Positions 8,670 through 18,704 of a DNA stretch of 64,000 nucleotides are shown piece by piece. The DNA is taken from the NCBI GenBank assembly GCA_907163375.1, contig CAJQUW010014737.1:62001-126000 (forward strand). Reading direction: 5' to 3'. Every line of letters begins with the position of its first letter. Within the stretch, counting starts at the first letter, position 1. Both the position numbers and the translations under genes were made by a program. Under the pieces are notes generated by a model. The model searched no databases and was not told the DNA's origin. It was given only the letters and a program-made list of their open reading frames with translations. The DNA comes from Prostheceraeus crozeri (Eukaryota; Platyhelminthes; Polycladida; Euryleptidae).

Positions 8670-11409
8670 CAGAGGCAAGCAAATTCCGCTGCTCTATAAC
8701 TCAAATTCCGCGGCCGATATATTCAAATTCCGCTTTCACAATTTACTATCACAGAGCACTGAAATACGCTTTCTGGAAATACCCATTTTTGTTTGACTTA
8801 TTGATGCGTATCTATACATGGACGTTATGACAATTTTTGGCCTATAGGCTACCCAATGAGAATGCTTGCGACCATAATATGTTATCATTATAAATTGTAA
8901 ATAGGCTCTATTATCTTTATCTTTTAAGGTATTTTTATTAACAGATATGGTGCGCTGCCATATGTATTTACCGTTATTTACTTAATGTATTTACTGTTTA
9001 GTTAGCGAATTATATCTAGCGTTTCATGTACCTGTACATGCATATAATTATGTATTGAATAGCCTGCACAGCATAAATAAAATCATAGAACTTTTAAAAA
9101 TAAAAAAAAGATGATCCATTTTAAAGCCATTGTGGGTAGAAACGATAAACACAAACACGTCACATACTAAGACTTCGTGTAAAAATATCGAAGAGATTTA
9201 GATTGTTAACTCAAGGATTGTAATATACATTCAATAAGTTCTTTGTATTTTCTTCCGTAAGGGTTCTGCGTCTGTCTGAGAATATGTGATGGTAAATGCT
9301 GAAGCTTCGTTCGACTTCCGCACTTCTTAGGGGGAGAGTCAAGTTTTGCTTTGCCAGACTAGATAAGTAAGGCATCTCCTGTTTGTGATCAGCCCACCAC
9401 TGCAGGGGATCCTCTCCAGTGTAGCTTCGACACAAAGTCAAATACGATGACCACTCGTCGAGGACGGTATTGTTTGGGGCCTTCAAACCATGAACACTTT
9501 CAAAGTTCTTAATGTCTTTTTCTCCAACAGTATTGAAGCACGTCATTTTCCTTGTATTAAATACGCGAACAGCTTCAATAAAATCCATCGCAGTATAACG
9601 TCTCAAATGCTCTGTCAATTTCGATAGCGCCGTATCGTATGCCATATGGAAAGACTTGTGCCAGGATGATTTCTCCTTTTGCGACTTGCTGTTCAGAAGC
9701 GGATCGGTTTGGGTGCCGAAGTTGAATGAGGATTTTCCATTTTCCAGAAAAGCTTCTAAGCTTTTCAAAGAATCATACACGAGATGCGCAATTGGAATAT
9801 CCTTTCGCTCAAATAACTCGATCACTTGAACCATTCTGCCCGCATTGTCGCTGATAAAAGATAGTTCTATCTCAAGTTGCGAAATGGAAGATTTGTCTTG
9901 AAAGATGTCACACAGTTCATCAATGTAGGAAGTTCCGCACGTTTCACGTTCCTCGGAAACAAAATCATGGATAAACTTAAGGAATTCAAGGTAATAGATC
10001 ACAGCTGAATACCATGCTGTCCATCTTGTGAACCCAGGTCTCGCAGGCTGACGTGGAGATTGAATACCATGTCTCTTCAGGAACTCGATCCAACGACGTC
10101 GGCGAGAAGCTGTTGTCTTTTCCTTAAATAGGCGGCGCATAAGATGCAGAAATTTGTTTGTCAGTTCACAAAAGATTTGCCAAGTTCCAGCGCAGAGATT
10201 TACAAAGTGAGCAGCGCAAGGTACCCAAAGCATATCAGGATACATCTTGCTCAAAATATCAGTATAGGATTTGTGGCAGTATTCAGCATTGTCAGCAATA
10301 TATAGTTTTACACATTTCTCAATACCGAACCGTGCCATTGCTGATGAAACGATGCGAGCGAGTTCAGCATGATTGAGAGAAGTATCTAGAAAATCAGACT
10401 GCAGCAGTAAAGTCTGACCTGCAAACGAGAGCATGATGTTGAGAAGCGAGCGGTAAGCAGCGTCGGTCGATTCGTCTGGATTGATAGCCATCACTACATT
10501 ACGACGGACACCATCAGCAATAAGTTCGATGACGAGAGCCTGTCTCTTTTCAGAAATCTTCGGGACAAACTTTTGCCGCAAATAAGAAGTGTGAGATAAT
10601 GAACCACCATTACGACAGTACTTTTGAAGAAAAGGTTTCATTTTTTCAGTCTTTTCCAATGGTGTATTGGCTTGTAACATCATTTCGACGAAGTCCTCTT
10701 TGAATTGATCTTTTTCTTGCGAAGCGGAGTAACTCGACGACAAAGTCATTTGTCTCTTCGACGACGGACTTGCCTCTGATTCATTTGTCGGTTTCTTTCC
10801 CGTTGGATGTCGTGACGACTGAATATGTCCCTTTATAGTATCTAGCTTCAAAGACAAGACGATACTGCAATGCTTACAAAATAAACGATCACCGACGTAT
10901 AAGTCATTTGGGTATTCAGTCACTCTCATGCGAGCATTTACAATCTCCCTCTTACGCATGATCAGATGAGATTGATCTGAAACCAGTCTGAAGCTATCCT
11001 ACCAAGGATGCTACTACATGCGCAAGGTCATTCACGTGATGACTTGACTATTCCAATCACATGATAACATCAATTCTCAATACTATCTCTCGTACTCGCA
11101 GTGGCTGCAGGATTCCTTGGCGTTACCTACACACTCACACACGCATGCGTCATAAGCTACGACACTATCCCGCGCGCCTTTCCTCCTTTCCCTTAAAATA
11201 ATAACGGATGGAAAAAGCCAATAAGCAACTAGCAAGCTTGAGATCGAAAATAGTGCGCACAGCGAGAAATGAACCTGCAAGTTTACTTACAGATTGCTTT
11301 TCAGAGTAGTAAAAAGCAGAATTATGCTACATAATCGTGATTCCGCATTTACCGCTAAATAAAGAAGATTCCGCAGAATTCCGCCGCCAGCGGAATCTGC
11401 TTGCCTCTG
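8670..11409 (-). mobile_element. hAT DNA transposon, copy 1, apparently whole
   Basis: 2,740 bp bounded by TIRs CAGAGGCAAGCAAATTCCGC (left) and, on the other strand, CAGAGGCAAGCAGATTCCGC (right). Flanking 8-bp sequences are CACAGGAG (8662-8669) and CACAGGAA (11410-11417), a near-perfect 8-bp target duplication as expected for hAT. The subterminal regions carry repeated ATTCCGC on both sides, likely transposase binding sites. It holds a single minus-strand transposase. It is inserted in a copy of repeat R and shared by both duplication units, so it is older than the duplication. Confidence 0.92.
9211..10959 (-). CDS. hAT-family transposase with N-terminal BED-like zinc finger
   Basis: 582 residues, open throughout. 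It cuts and pastes its own element in the nucleus. Near the N-terminus a CxxC...HxxxxxH finger (C28, C31, H45, H51) resembles the BED/CGGBP1-type DNA-binding finger. Catalytic-core motifs are in the usual order: NPDESTDAAY near residue 160 (first acidic site), LYIADNAEYC near 220 (second), and CAAHFVNLC about 30 residues later. The C-terminus carries the hAT dimerisation signature with WWADHKQEMPYLSSLA and RSAEVERSFS near residue 550. The first Met follows a short spacer inside the TIR-bounded element and is the only start fitting the zinc finger. Expression cannot be judged. It is the only clearly intact protein-coding element in the window. Confidence 0.93.
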   Translation of the reverse strand: MRKREIVNARMRVTEYPNDLYVGDRLFCKHCSIVLSLKLDTIKGHIQSSRHPTGKKPTNESEASPSSKRQMTLSSSYSASQEKDQFKEDFVEMMLQANTPLEKTEKMKPFLQKYCRNGGSLSHTSYLRQKFVPKISEKRQALVIELIADGVRRNVVMAINPDESTDAAYRSLLNIMLSFAGQTLLLQSDFLDTSLNHAELARIVSSAMARFGIEKCVKLYIADNAEYCHKSYTDILSKMYPDMLWVPCAAHFVNLCAGTWQIFCELTNKFLHLMRRLFKEKTTASRRRRWIEFLKRHGIQSPRQPARPGFTRWTAWYSAVIYYLEFLKFIHDFVSEERETCGTSYIDELCDIFQDKSSISQLEIELSFISDNAGRMVQVIELFERKDIPIAHLVYDSLKSLEAFLENGKSSFNFGTQTDPLLNSKSQKEKSSWHKSFHMAYDTALSKLTEHLRRYTAMDFIEAVRVFNTRKMTCFNTVGEKDIKNFESVHGLKAPNNTVLDEWSSYLTLCRSYTGEDPLQWWADHKQEMPYLSSLAKQNLTLPLRSAEVERSFSIYHHIFSDRRRTLTEENTKNLLNVYYNP

Positions 11410-11417
11410 CACAGGAA

Positions 11418-11560
11418 TAATTTGCAAAAATTTAGCTTCTTAAAAGTGATCAAATATTTTTTTGACTGCAGGATCGCAATCTCCGCAAAAAGTGATTATT
11501 TTGATATAAAAATTTTCACTGTATACAGATACTTTTCTTGAGTCGACACTTACTCTTTGG
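11418..11560 (+). repeat. Repeat R, copy 2, right part
   Basis: Continues R after the hAT: AATTTGCAAAAATTTAGCTT, then TTTTCACTGTATACAGATAC, matching 7065-7180 of the uninterrupted copy. Confidence 0.65.
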
Positions 11561-11689
11561 GCCGAAACGAAACATTTCAATCCGACACCGCCATGTGAAA
11601 GATTTATTATGCGGCACATATCATGCAGCGAAGATCAAGACAATTTTGTATTGAGCAACGATTGCACTAATCATTCCAATCATTCCATA

Positions 11690-11902
11690 TTGAGAAAAGA
11701 ACTTTGATATTGAGAAACTGCAGTAGAACTTTCTTAAAGTGAGCGTGATCATATCGCTCGCTACCTGCCGTACAGGAACGAAATATCATACATAATCAAA
11801 GACAACGAGCATGACTAACTTTAAAAGATGTAAATGGGTCCACAATGTTATTCAGATTCAGATAAGAAATAAAACATAAATTTAGTGAATCATGAAATCA
11901 TG
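11690..11902 (+). repeat. Repeat R, copy 3, left part
   Basis: R sequence (GAGCGTGATCATATCGCTCG, ATAAAACATAAATTTAGTGA) that ends in ATCATG at 11897-11902 right before the Polinton terminus. The same junction occurs at 26059-26064. Confidence 0.7.
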
Positions 11903-12999
11903 AGTAATGGGTAAAAGACCGGTCCAGGACACCTCCGGACTCTTATAATAGTAAAAAATAAAGGTACCCCAAAAATGCAAAAAATGAATATATGACCGAT
12001 TCAGGACAACAAAGAAAAAAAAATAAGATACCCCAAAATGAATATATGACTGATTCAGCACACCTCCGGACTCTTAAAAAAGTAAAAAAATAAGGTACCC
12101 CAAAAATGTAAAAAAAATATGACCTCCGGACTCTTATAATAGTAAAAAATAAGATACCTCCAGAAATGCAAAAAAATATATGACCTCCGGACTCTTATGA
12201 AAGTAAAAAAATAAGGTACCCCAAAAAATGTAAAAAAAATTATATGACCTCCGGACTCTTATAAAAGTAAAAAAAAGGTACCCCAAAAAATGTAAAAAAA
12301 ATATATGACCTCCGGACTCTTATAAAAGTAAAAAAATAAGATACCCCAAAATGAATATATGACTGATTCAGGACACCTCCGGACTCTTATAAAAGTAAAA
12401 AAATAAGATACCTCCAGAATGAGTATAGGAAATATTTCATACACTGAAAAAGAGTTTACAGAAATAAAAAATAAAATGATAAAATCAGAAAAACAGTTTT
12501 AAGCTCGTTGGGATTTTTTCATATACTGAAAAGAGGTTTATTCTAAAAAGGTCTCAAAATATCACGTGGCCGAAAATTTAGGCAGACGAAAATTTAAGTT
12601 GTCTTTTCACGTAGTCTCAATATACCAGAAGATTGTATTCAAAATATTTCTTTAAAAATGGAAACCTCAACGGGGACGAAAGTGGAAGAAACCTCGACGG
12701 CAACGGCGACGACGAAAATGGAAGGAACCGCAAGAATATATCCTTCGTTATCTCAATTAAAAACAAGTGAAATGGACATTGAAAAAATTAACATTGTAAA
12801 ACATAAAGATAGAGTACGTTATATGAAAAATAAGGAAACGCAATTATTATTAAGATTAGAGCATTATGATAAATTAAGAAAGAGATGGTCTAAAGTTAAG
12901 AATGTAACACAAGGAATTGGCATATTCTTAACAATAAGTTTAGGTGCTTTAACAATTGTTATATCTTCTGGTGCTCTTACAATTCCTGTTGTTGCTACT
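11903..12999. repeat. Left terminal inverted repeat of Polinton A
   Basis: Same sequence as the TIRs of Polinton B, with a somewhat longer internal array. About 11928-12421 is a tandem array with a period near 61 bp built on CCTCCGGACTCTTATAAAAG and AAGGTACCCCAAAAATG, alternating GGTACC and GATACC forms. The inner part reads CAAAATATCACGTGGCCGAA and leads into the TIR gene. Confidence 0.85.
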
Positions 13000-13008
13000 T
13001 CTCTGTGA
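12658..13008 (+). pseudogene. Polinton A: TIR copy of the two-helix membrane protein (partial)
   Basis: This copy matches the N-terminal half of the 212-residue-plus gene at the other end of Polinton B, because the TIR covers only that part. It has a basic coiled stretch (RLEHYDKLRKRWSKVKNV) and then a hydrophobic segment (GIGIFLTISLGALTIVISSG). It is preceded by TTTAAAAATG. Function unknown. Confidence 0.75.
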
Positions 13009-13132
13009 AACAATGAGATTTTAATTGTACGTTAGGCAAGTTGTTTTAATTCTTGCCAGTGCGTCAGCACACCCGCATGACGTCAAGACATTTGCCAGCT
13101 GTACTGTTTCATTTCTCTCTCTTCTGTCATTG

Positions 13133-13288
13133 TATCGTGTGATCAGATTGTTGTGATATTATTTCAATCAACACTTATCATCTGCTTGCTCTCATCGTTC
13201 CACTATCTTCTATCGTGTGCTCAGATTGTTGTGATATTATTTCAATCAACACTTATCATCTGCTTGCTCTCATCGTTCCACTATCTTT
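13133..13288 (+). repeat. 78-bp tandem repeat, two copies
   Basis: TATCGTGTGATCAGATTGTT at 13133 recurs as TATCGTGTGCTCAGATTGTT at 13211; the whole 78-bp unit is nearly identical. It lies in the spacer upstream of the next Polinton reading frame and is repeated in Polinton B at 27233. It may hold promoter or leader elements. Confidence 0.85.
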
Positions 13289-13345
13289 AATTACGTTATT
13301 CTTTTATTTTGAACATAGTGATTTGTACTAACTTATCCGTCAATC

Positions 13346-14016
13346 ATGAGTCAAGTAGTTGTTGAACAACAAGCTAACATAGCAACGGTACTTCCAACGT
13401 TCTTCAAAAATATTGCGGAGTCGTTCATTCCAACGGAGAAACATTCTAAATACTTTTCATATATAGACCAGCAAGTGAAGAAAGCGCCTCTACTCTTCAA
13501 TCCTGACGTTATACGTTCTGCTCGAAAAGCATACAAAGAACAACAGAAAATCGCAGCCAAAGCAAAGAAGGAAGCAGCACAATTCCTTTCAGAATCGAAA
13601 CATTCACAAAACAGTTGAAAGAAAGTGTTGTTCAGCGTCATACATTCATCGATTCATTGGAATATTTTAAAGAACCGGTGGGGGACATTTCAACGTCAGT
13701 GAATTCTTTGAAACAACACTTATATTACGAAAACCAAAGCCATCTTTTGAGTGTTACATGTAAAATTTTTATTGGAAAACACGCCAATCATTTATTATCT
13801 TTGTGTGAGAATAATAAAGGAGATTTCACATATCTGTTAAAACACAACAATATTAACTATTCACGAACTGAATTGAGCTTCACAATGAAATTGGCAAAAC
13901 TGGCAGATAAATTTCAGACTCTTTGTAGAGTCTCGCTTCCTATACGACTGTTAAAAACTAATCTTTCAATCTTAGAGCAGTGTCTTTCACAAGATGAGTG
14001 TTTTTGGAATAATTGA
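13346..14016 (+). pseudogene. Polinton A: unknown left-block gene region
   Basis: Protein-like reading beginning MSQVVVEQQANIATVLPTFF, with an Ala/Lys-rich helix and, further on, a conserved stretch with SVTCKIFIGKHANHLLSLC and KFQTLCRVSLPIRLLK. The same two stretches recur, clearly diverged, in Polinton C (57115-57826), so they were under selection in the element. I do not recognise the family: there is no zinc finger, P-loop or signal peptide. Fossil, broken. Confidence 0.6.
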
Positions 14017-14395
14017 TTATTTAACCCTTCTGTTTTCAATCATTTTCATTATGTTGTTATATGACGTCATTTTTCTCTCATCCAATGAAACCTTCTCCAC
14101 GCGTGGACAGAAATTTGTAATATTAAAGTTAGTAGACGATTGTTGTAAAGAAGTTAGATAGTAGTAGCTGTCTAACTTTTACTGTAGAACGAAAATGCGT
14201 ACTATACATATTCGTGCAATATTTGTAGACTTGCACAGATTCATTTTGTAAATATACATATACCCAAATTGAAATATCCATGTGTTGTTTTTTAATTTCA
14301 CATTTACGGGAATATAATAGAAACAATACATTTGATTGCATTTAATAAAATGAGTTCTTATTTATTCCAATAAATAAATGAATTCTTAAAAATAT

Positions 14396-14796
14396 ATGGC
14401 AAACAAACCACGACAAAAAGACCTAAAGAAAATCGCTAATCGATTAGGAATAAAGAATTTTCATGTCCTAATGAGAGACGAATTACAATTGATCAAAAAT
14501 AAGCCAACTGTAAATTTCGTGACAAGTCTCCACACGTCAGATCAAAAAGGAGTACATTGGTCAGCGGTACAAAGAAATAAAAACGGTTCTAATTATTATT
14601 TTGACTCATATGGATTGCCTCCAACAAATGAAGTCAAAGAATTACTTGGAAATGGAACATACAATACTTTTCAAATTTAAAAACCAGGAACAACTTATTG
14701 CGGTCAATTATGTTTATATGTTTTGTATAAATTACAAAAAGGAGTACCATTTCTTGATATTATGTTAGAATTGAATAATGATAATGATAATTAAAA
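14396..14796 (+). pseudogene. PRO: Polinton A: adenovirus-type cysteine protease
   Basis: Same gene as the open copy in Polinton B (28495-28893), with GVHWSA, YYFDSYGLPP and YCGQLCLYVLY motifs. Preceded by TTAAAAATATATGGC. Fossil, broken. Its stop faces the integrase stop. Confidence 0.85.
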
Positions 14797-15570
14797 ATCA
14801 CTTCTTTGTAATTCGTTTTCATAAAATCTGCCAGTGATTTCCTGATCATCTAAATCTCTTATTTCATAAGTAATCGGATAAGTTTGATTTATTTTACAAA
14901 CTTCAAATATTTTTTTAGTCCAATAGCCAACAAAACCTTTTTCAAATTTATTCTTATACTTAAATATTCTAACTCTATCTCCAATCTTAAATTTCGGCTT
15001 ACCTTTCTGTAAATTCGGATTACTCTCATTCGAATAATTATTTTCGAATATTTTCTTTCGTATTAAATCAGCATCGTCAGAAGCATTCTTTGGAGTTTCT
15101 TCAATACCAGAATGAACTTTATTATTGTACTAATCTACAATTCCTGGTAATATTTTTAACCATTTCTGATTTCCTTGTTCAGTAAATTTCTTGAATATTT
15201 TATTTTTTAACGTTTTATTGAACCTCTCTATTACTACAGCTTTGCCAGCATTTTCTGTGGAATAAACAGTTTCAAATAGTGGCTTAACATTTCTGTTATA
15301 AAACTCAGACCCTTTATCAACAAACAATTTCTTTGGCTTTCTATTAGTTTCTTTAAAGATTTCTTCAAACGCATATTTAACTGACAGACCAGTTTTATTT
15401 TTTAAAGGCTTGACCCAAGCGTATCGTGTATATAAATCTATAACGGTCAATGCGTATTTATAATCTTTTTCATTCAGCATATTGATTAGATCAGCACTCA
15501 AAATATCATCTTTATTAAATACTTTCGCTTTCAATAGATATTTCGGCTTTCTGAATTCCTTGTGAATTTC
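14793..15570 (-). pseudogene. INT: Polinton A: retrovirus-type integrase
   Basis: Same gene as 28890-29633. Core motifs SADLINM, LFVDKGSEFY and VIERFNKTLKN are readable. Fossil, broken. Tail to tail with the protease. Confidence 0.85.
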
Positions 15571-15679
15571 AGACGCGTAGCGGCTTGGGTCATTTGAAAT
15601 TTCGGAGGCGTAGGTCTCAGAGTTATGAGTTTTGTCTAAACCCTGTCCGAATAATATTTTTAAATAATTAATAATATTT

Positions 15680-16156
15680 TTAAATAATTAAATAATATTG
15701 TAAAGCTTTCTTAACAAACATTCTTTCAATTCTTTCTCTAAATGTAGGATTTTGAATACTATCTAATTCTTGAATCATTTTCTTATCAGCTTCATGTCGA
15801 GAACTTAGGTCATGATTTCGATAAGCTAAATCGTGTCTACAAGCTGCTGCATCTACTCTATTTATTGGTTCTTCACCTGGTTTTGGATTATTATTCTCAT
15901 CTAGTCTTATATCTAATAGAGTTCCTGGACCGGTATATGAATGACCAGGAAGATGTTTTTCTTTTGAATATTTACTCCAAATAAATCCAGGAAAGTTTTC
16001 TAATGTTTTTTGTATGTCACCTCCGGAATGCAACGAAGTTGAATTACCTCCGCTATGCTGACAATTTGAGGTTTTATGTACTTTTAAGAGATAATTCAAT
16101 AAATCTAAATTAGAAATTTTTAATTTAATTAAATTTTCGGAATTTGTAGAATACAT
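15680..16156 (-). pseudogene. Polinton A: PLA2-domain virion protein
   Basis: 158-residue reading with a phospholipase A2-like core near residues 70-130. LPGHSYTGPGT resembles the calcium-binding loop, and AACRHDLAYRNHD carries the His-Asp pair, followed by a charged helix RHEADKKMIQEL. This arrangement is known from parvovirus VP1 unique regions and from adintovirus-like elements, where it helps particles cross membranes. The start follows CTTTAAAAATG. It lies downstream of the integrase in the leftward virion block. A counterpart is seen in Polinton C (59938-60270) but not in B. Confidence 0.75.
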
Positions 16157-16239
16157 TTTTAAAGATAAAATAAAATAAATGTTTTACCTAATCGAACCTT
16201 GTTCAGAGGCTTTAGCCGATCGGACCAAAGGTCCTGAGG

Positions 16240-16490
16240 TTATTACCGAATCATACTAGTACTTAGATATATTCCAGAACCATCTTTAGTTTCTTTAATT
16301 TCTATTAAATCATCAACATCATGTAGAATGTTTTCAAGAACTCGTTTTCCTTCATCAACTAAATTTAATTTACTAATAAAATTATCTACTCTTCCTTGCC
16401 CTCTAGCAACTTTCTCTAACTCTCTATTATGACGTTTTTGTTCTTCTAGTGCTGCCTTCTCTGATTTATTTTTATTTACTGCTTGGACAA
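16240..16490 (-). pseudogene. Polinton A: part of the small glycine-rich virion gene
   Basis: Matches the C-terminal part of the gene at 29805-30293 in Polinton B (charged helix, then VDEGKRVLKN and SGIYLS-type strings). Only this part is present in unit 1. Confidence 0.6.
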
Positions 16491-16711
16491 TGCCAGAGTT
16501 TTATGATAGTAAATATCAGTGTAAGGATTGTTTAAAAGAAAAAGTAAAGTGTAGAGGTTGTCAAAAAGTTATATTGAAGAGAAATTTTCTACGACATGCA
16601 TCACTTTGTCCTAATTTAAATCCTCATTTTAATAATAATTTACATCAAAACAATAATAATTTATATCAAAATAATAATAATTTATATCAAAATAATAATA
16701 ATTTATATTAG
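16490..16711 (+). pseudogene. Polinton A: zinc-finger/asparagine-rich fragment
   Basis: A cysteine-pair ribbon (FYDSKYQCKDCLKEKVKC), then CRGCQKVILKRNFLRHASLC, then a repeated N-N-L-Y-Q tail. It corresponds to the terminal part of the zinc-finger region of Polinton B (34378-34600). Fossil. Confidence 0.65.
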
Positions 16712-16859
16712 ATTAAAATTACTTTCTATTATTAAATTATATTAAAATAATAATAATTTATATTAAAATAATCTTATTTATACTAAAATAATCTTATTTA
16801 TAATAGAAAATTATTTTTAGAAATAATAAATTATTCTTTTAGTCAAAATAATCTTAAGC

Positions 16860-17000
16860 ATTCTTTAATCACCTCCGGAGAGGTTCGGAAAATGCTTCTT
16901 TTAAGTAAAGGAACAAAATTCCGATTTATTTCCGATACATTCCGGAGGTCCTACAGAGGTAAAAACACTCATAAGAGTATATGTATGCTAGTCCGGAATT
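16860..17000. promoter_or_regulatory. TCCGG-rich non-coding block, copy in Polinton A
   Basis: Repeated CCTCCGG, ATTCCGATTTATTTCCG, ATTCCGGAGGTC and CTAGTCCGGAAT within about 130 bp. It is shared with Polinton B (34745-34885) and, more diverged, with C (63870-64000). The CCTCCGG core is also the core of the TIR array. Role unknown. Confidence 0.5.
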
Positions 17001-17040
17001 AACAAAATAATAATTTCTAAATTTTTTATTTAAAAAATAT

Positions 17041-17320
17041 TAAATGAATAAAAGCGAAAATTTAGAAGAATTATATTCTCCGGTTATAAATAAAAGTAAT
17101 AAAAGTACTCTAAGTCGTTATAAATAACTTAATGCATTAAATGATATGATAAATAATTATATGGAAAACACTGAGTTTCAAGATACACTAACTTCTCAAG
17201 ATTCAAATCTAATTAAAAGTGAGGTAGAACACTTAAAACATTTTAATAATTTTGTAGATTATCCTAGATATAATACTAGATATAATCCTATAGATAATAA
17301 TATATATCATAAAATATAAC
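17041..17320 (+). pseudogene. Polinton A: small gene upstream of ATPase 1 (partial)
   Basis: A short AT-rich reading starting MNKSENLEELYSPVINK after a TTAAATG context. It is repeated at 34926-35200 in Polinton B, directly upstream of the first P-loop ATPase. No domain recognised; polar and probably disordered. Ends at the duplication junction. Confidence 0.4.
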
Positions 17321-17745
17321 ACTATCCTACACAACAGTGGCCGAGAATTTCGAAGTTTCCAAAAATGACATAGTGAGTGAAGATGACTTGTAAATTATCA
17401 AATCTGAAAACATTTCAAGTGCTTATATATAAACCATCAAAATATAATTCTACTTGTTTTTAGTTGCTTTCTATCTTAATCGTATTTCAAGTCAAACATT
17501 CTAAGCAAATACATGTGAAGAAATGCGCGAAGGAATTATTAGAAGGAGTTAAGCTATATAGCTTATGAATATCAATTTCATTTTGTGAAAGACTTTGACA
17601 GCAGACAGCATTCATCATTTATATTAGACAGTACTCAGTAGTATATGATATTGAGTTTTTTTTAAAGGATAAAATCACTGGTATCGGTAGATAAATTACT
17701 GGATGGCTTCAGAATTAGTAAACAGCAACATTTCAAAGTGAAATT

Positions 17746-18556
17746 GTGAATACACAGTTGGTCATAAAGCATAGCCGCGTACTTTTTAACTTTTTTCTTT
17801 CTTGAATTTAGAGACACTTCCTGTTCGAGTACAGTCACGAAATCTTGACTGCCTTTGGGCAATGCCCTGAAGTTATCATTCACTTTCAAAAATAATGTTT
17901 CTATGAATTGGTAGGTCCAAATTAGTGAAAACATATGTATTTTTTAACGGGCTGCTGTTGCTAAACTGTGTTTACACCAAGAATGATTTTATTATATGAA
18001 GAAAGGAAATCTCCGGCTGTGTCATAACATGTGAAGTTCATAGAGATATAGAGATATTATGGCTGCAATGTTAAAGTTGCTTCAAGGATATCGATAAGCA
18101 AGTAATGTAAATGATAATGATAAATGTAGAAACAGCGCTGAAGATGTTGACTTCAAAATCTTCTAATTTGCATAAAAATTTACAATGTTAAAAGTTGAAC
18201 TCAAAAAATTACCTGAAATCAATATGAAAGCGTTCTTCGGCTAGTCATCGCATCAGAATGACTTTTGCATGTTATGACACAGCCGGAAATTTCCTTTCTT
18301 CACATAACAAACTCATTCTTAGTGTAGCCACAGTATAGCGACAGCATCCCATTAAAAAATGAATATGTTTTCACTAATTTGGACCCACTAATTCACAGAA
18401 ACATTATTTTTGAAAAGTGAAGCCTGAAGTGACGATCTCAGGGCCACCAAAAGGAGTCAAGATTTCGTGACTGTACGCGAACATGAAGTGTCTCTACATT
18501 CAAGAAAGAAAAAAGTCAGAAAATACGCGGTCATGTTTTATGGCCAACTGTATATA
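17746..18556. repeat. Foldback element, unit 2 copy
   Basis: Copy of 5437-6252 with arms at about 17746-18035 and 18263-18556. Nearly identical to the unit 1 copy. Confidence 0.75.
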
Positions 18557-18704
18557 CACTTTTTCATTTGAATCATATCTGTGCATGCGCACTTGTCCAG
18601 TAGTAGAAGGTAGAGGAGGTATCCATATGGATAGAATCCAGAAAATAACTATGGAGAAATAATAAAATGGATGATGTTTGCATGGAGTAGGTATATTAGG
18701 TATA

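Larger units (their letters stand above)
5015..17323. repeat. Tandem segmental duplication, unit 1
   Basis: Starts at ATCCTACACAACAGTGGCC (5015) and runs into the Polinton. At 17324 the same start string follows directly after Polinton sequence, so the end of unit 1 is joined to the start of unit 2. Spot comparison (foldback, GC island, hAT, Polinton left half) shows about one difference per 100 bp. The largest difference in the host part is about 1.8 kb present only in unit 2 (20745-22550); the Polinton parts differ in gene content. The duplication came after both the hAT and the Polinton insertions, because both copies share the same insertion sites. A false tandem of two haplotypes in the assembly is an alternative. 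Confidence 0.9.
11903..17323 (+). mobile_element. Polinton A: partial copy carried by duplication unit 1
   Basis: Begins with the same terminus as Polinton B (AGTAATGGGTAAAAGACC) and the same flanking R sequence, so it is a duplicate of B's left side and not a separate insertion. It retains the left TIR, the TIR gene copy, the unknown left block, protease, integrase, a PLA2-domain gene, part of the small glycine-rich gene and part of the zinc-finger region. The capsid genes are not present, and it stops at the duplication junction. It is broken, with several interruptions. Age: its split from B is recent, about 1% difference. Confidence 0.92.

Noticed and set aside
10158-10376. Plus-strand frame at 10158-10376 and 24320-24538
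   Set aside because: Antisense shadow inside the hAT transposase.
11083-11280. 65-codon minus-strand frame (and 25245-25442) as a membrane peptide gene
   Set aside because: Lies in the untranslated 5' part of the hAT element; no family pattern. The two copies are alike only because of the duplication.
13351-13641. Minus-strand frame (and 27451-27741) as a cysteine-rich protein
   Set aside because: Exact antisense of the left-block protein, which is the one conserved in Polinton C.
11903-17323. Polinton A as an independent insertion
   Set aside because: Its left flank, ATCATG and the preceding R and hAT sequence are the same as for Polinton B, and its right end is the duplication junction. 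It is a duplicated part of B, not a new insertion.
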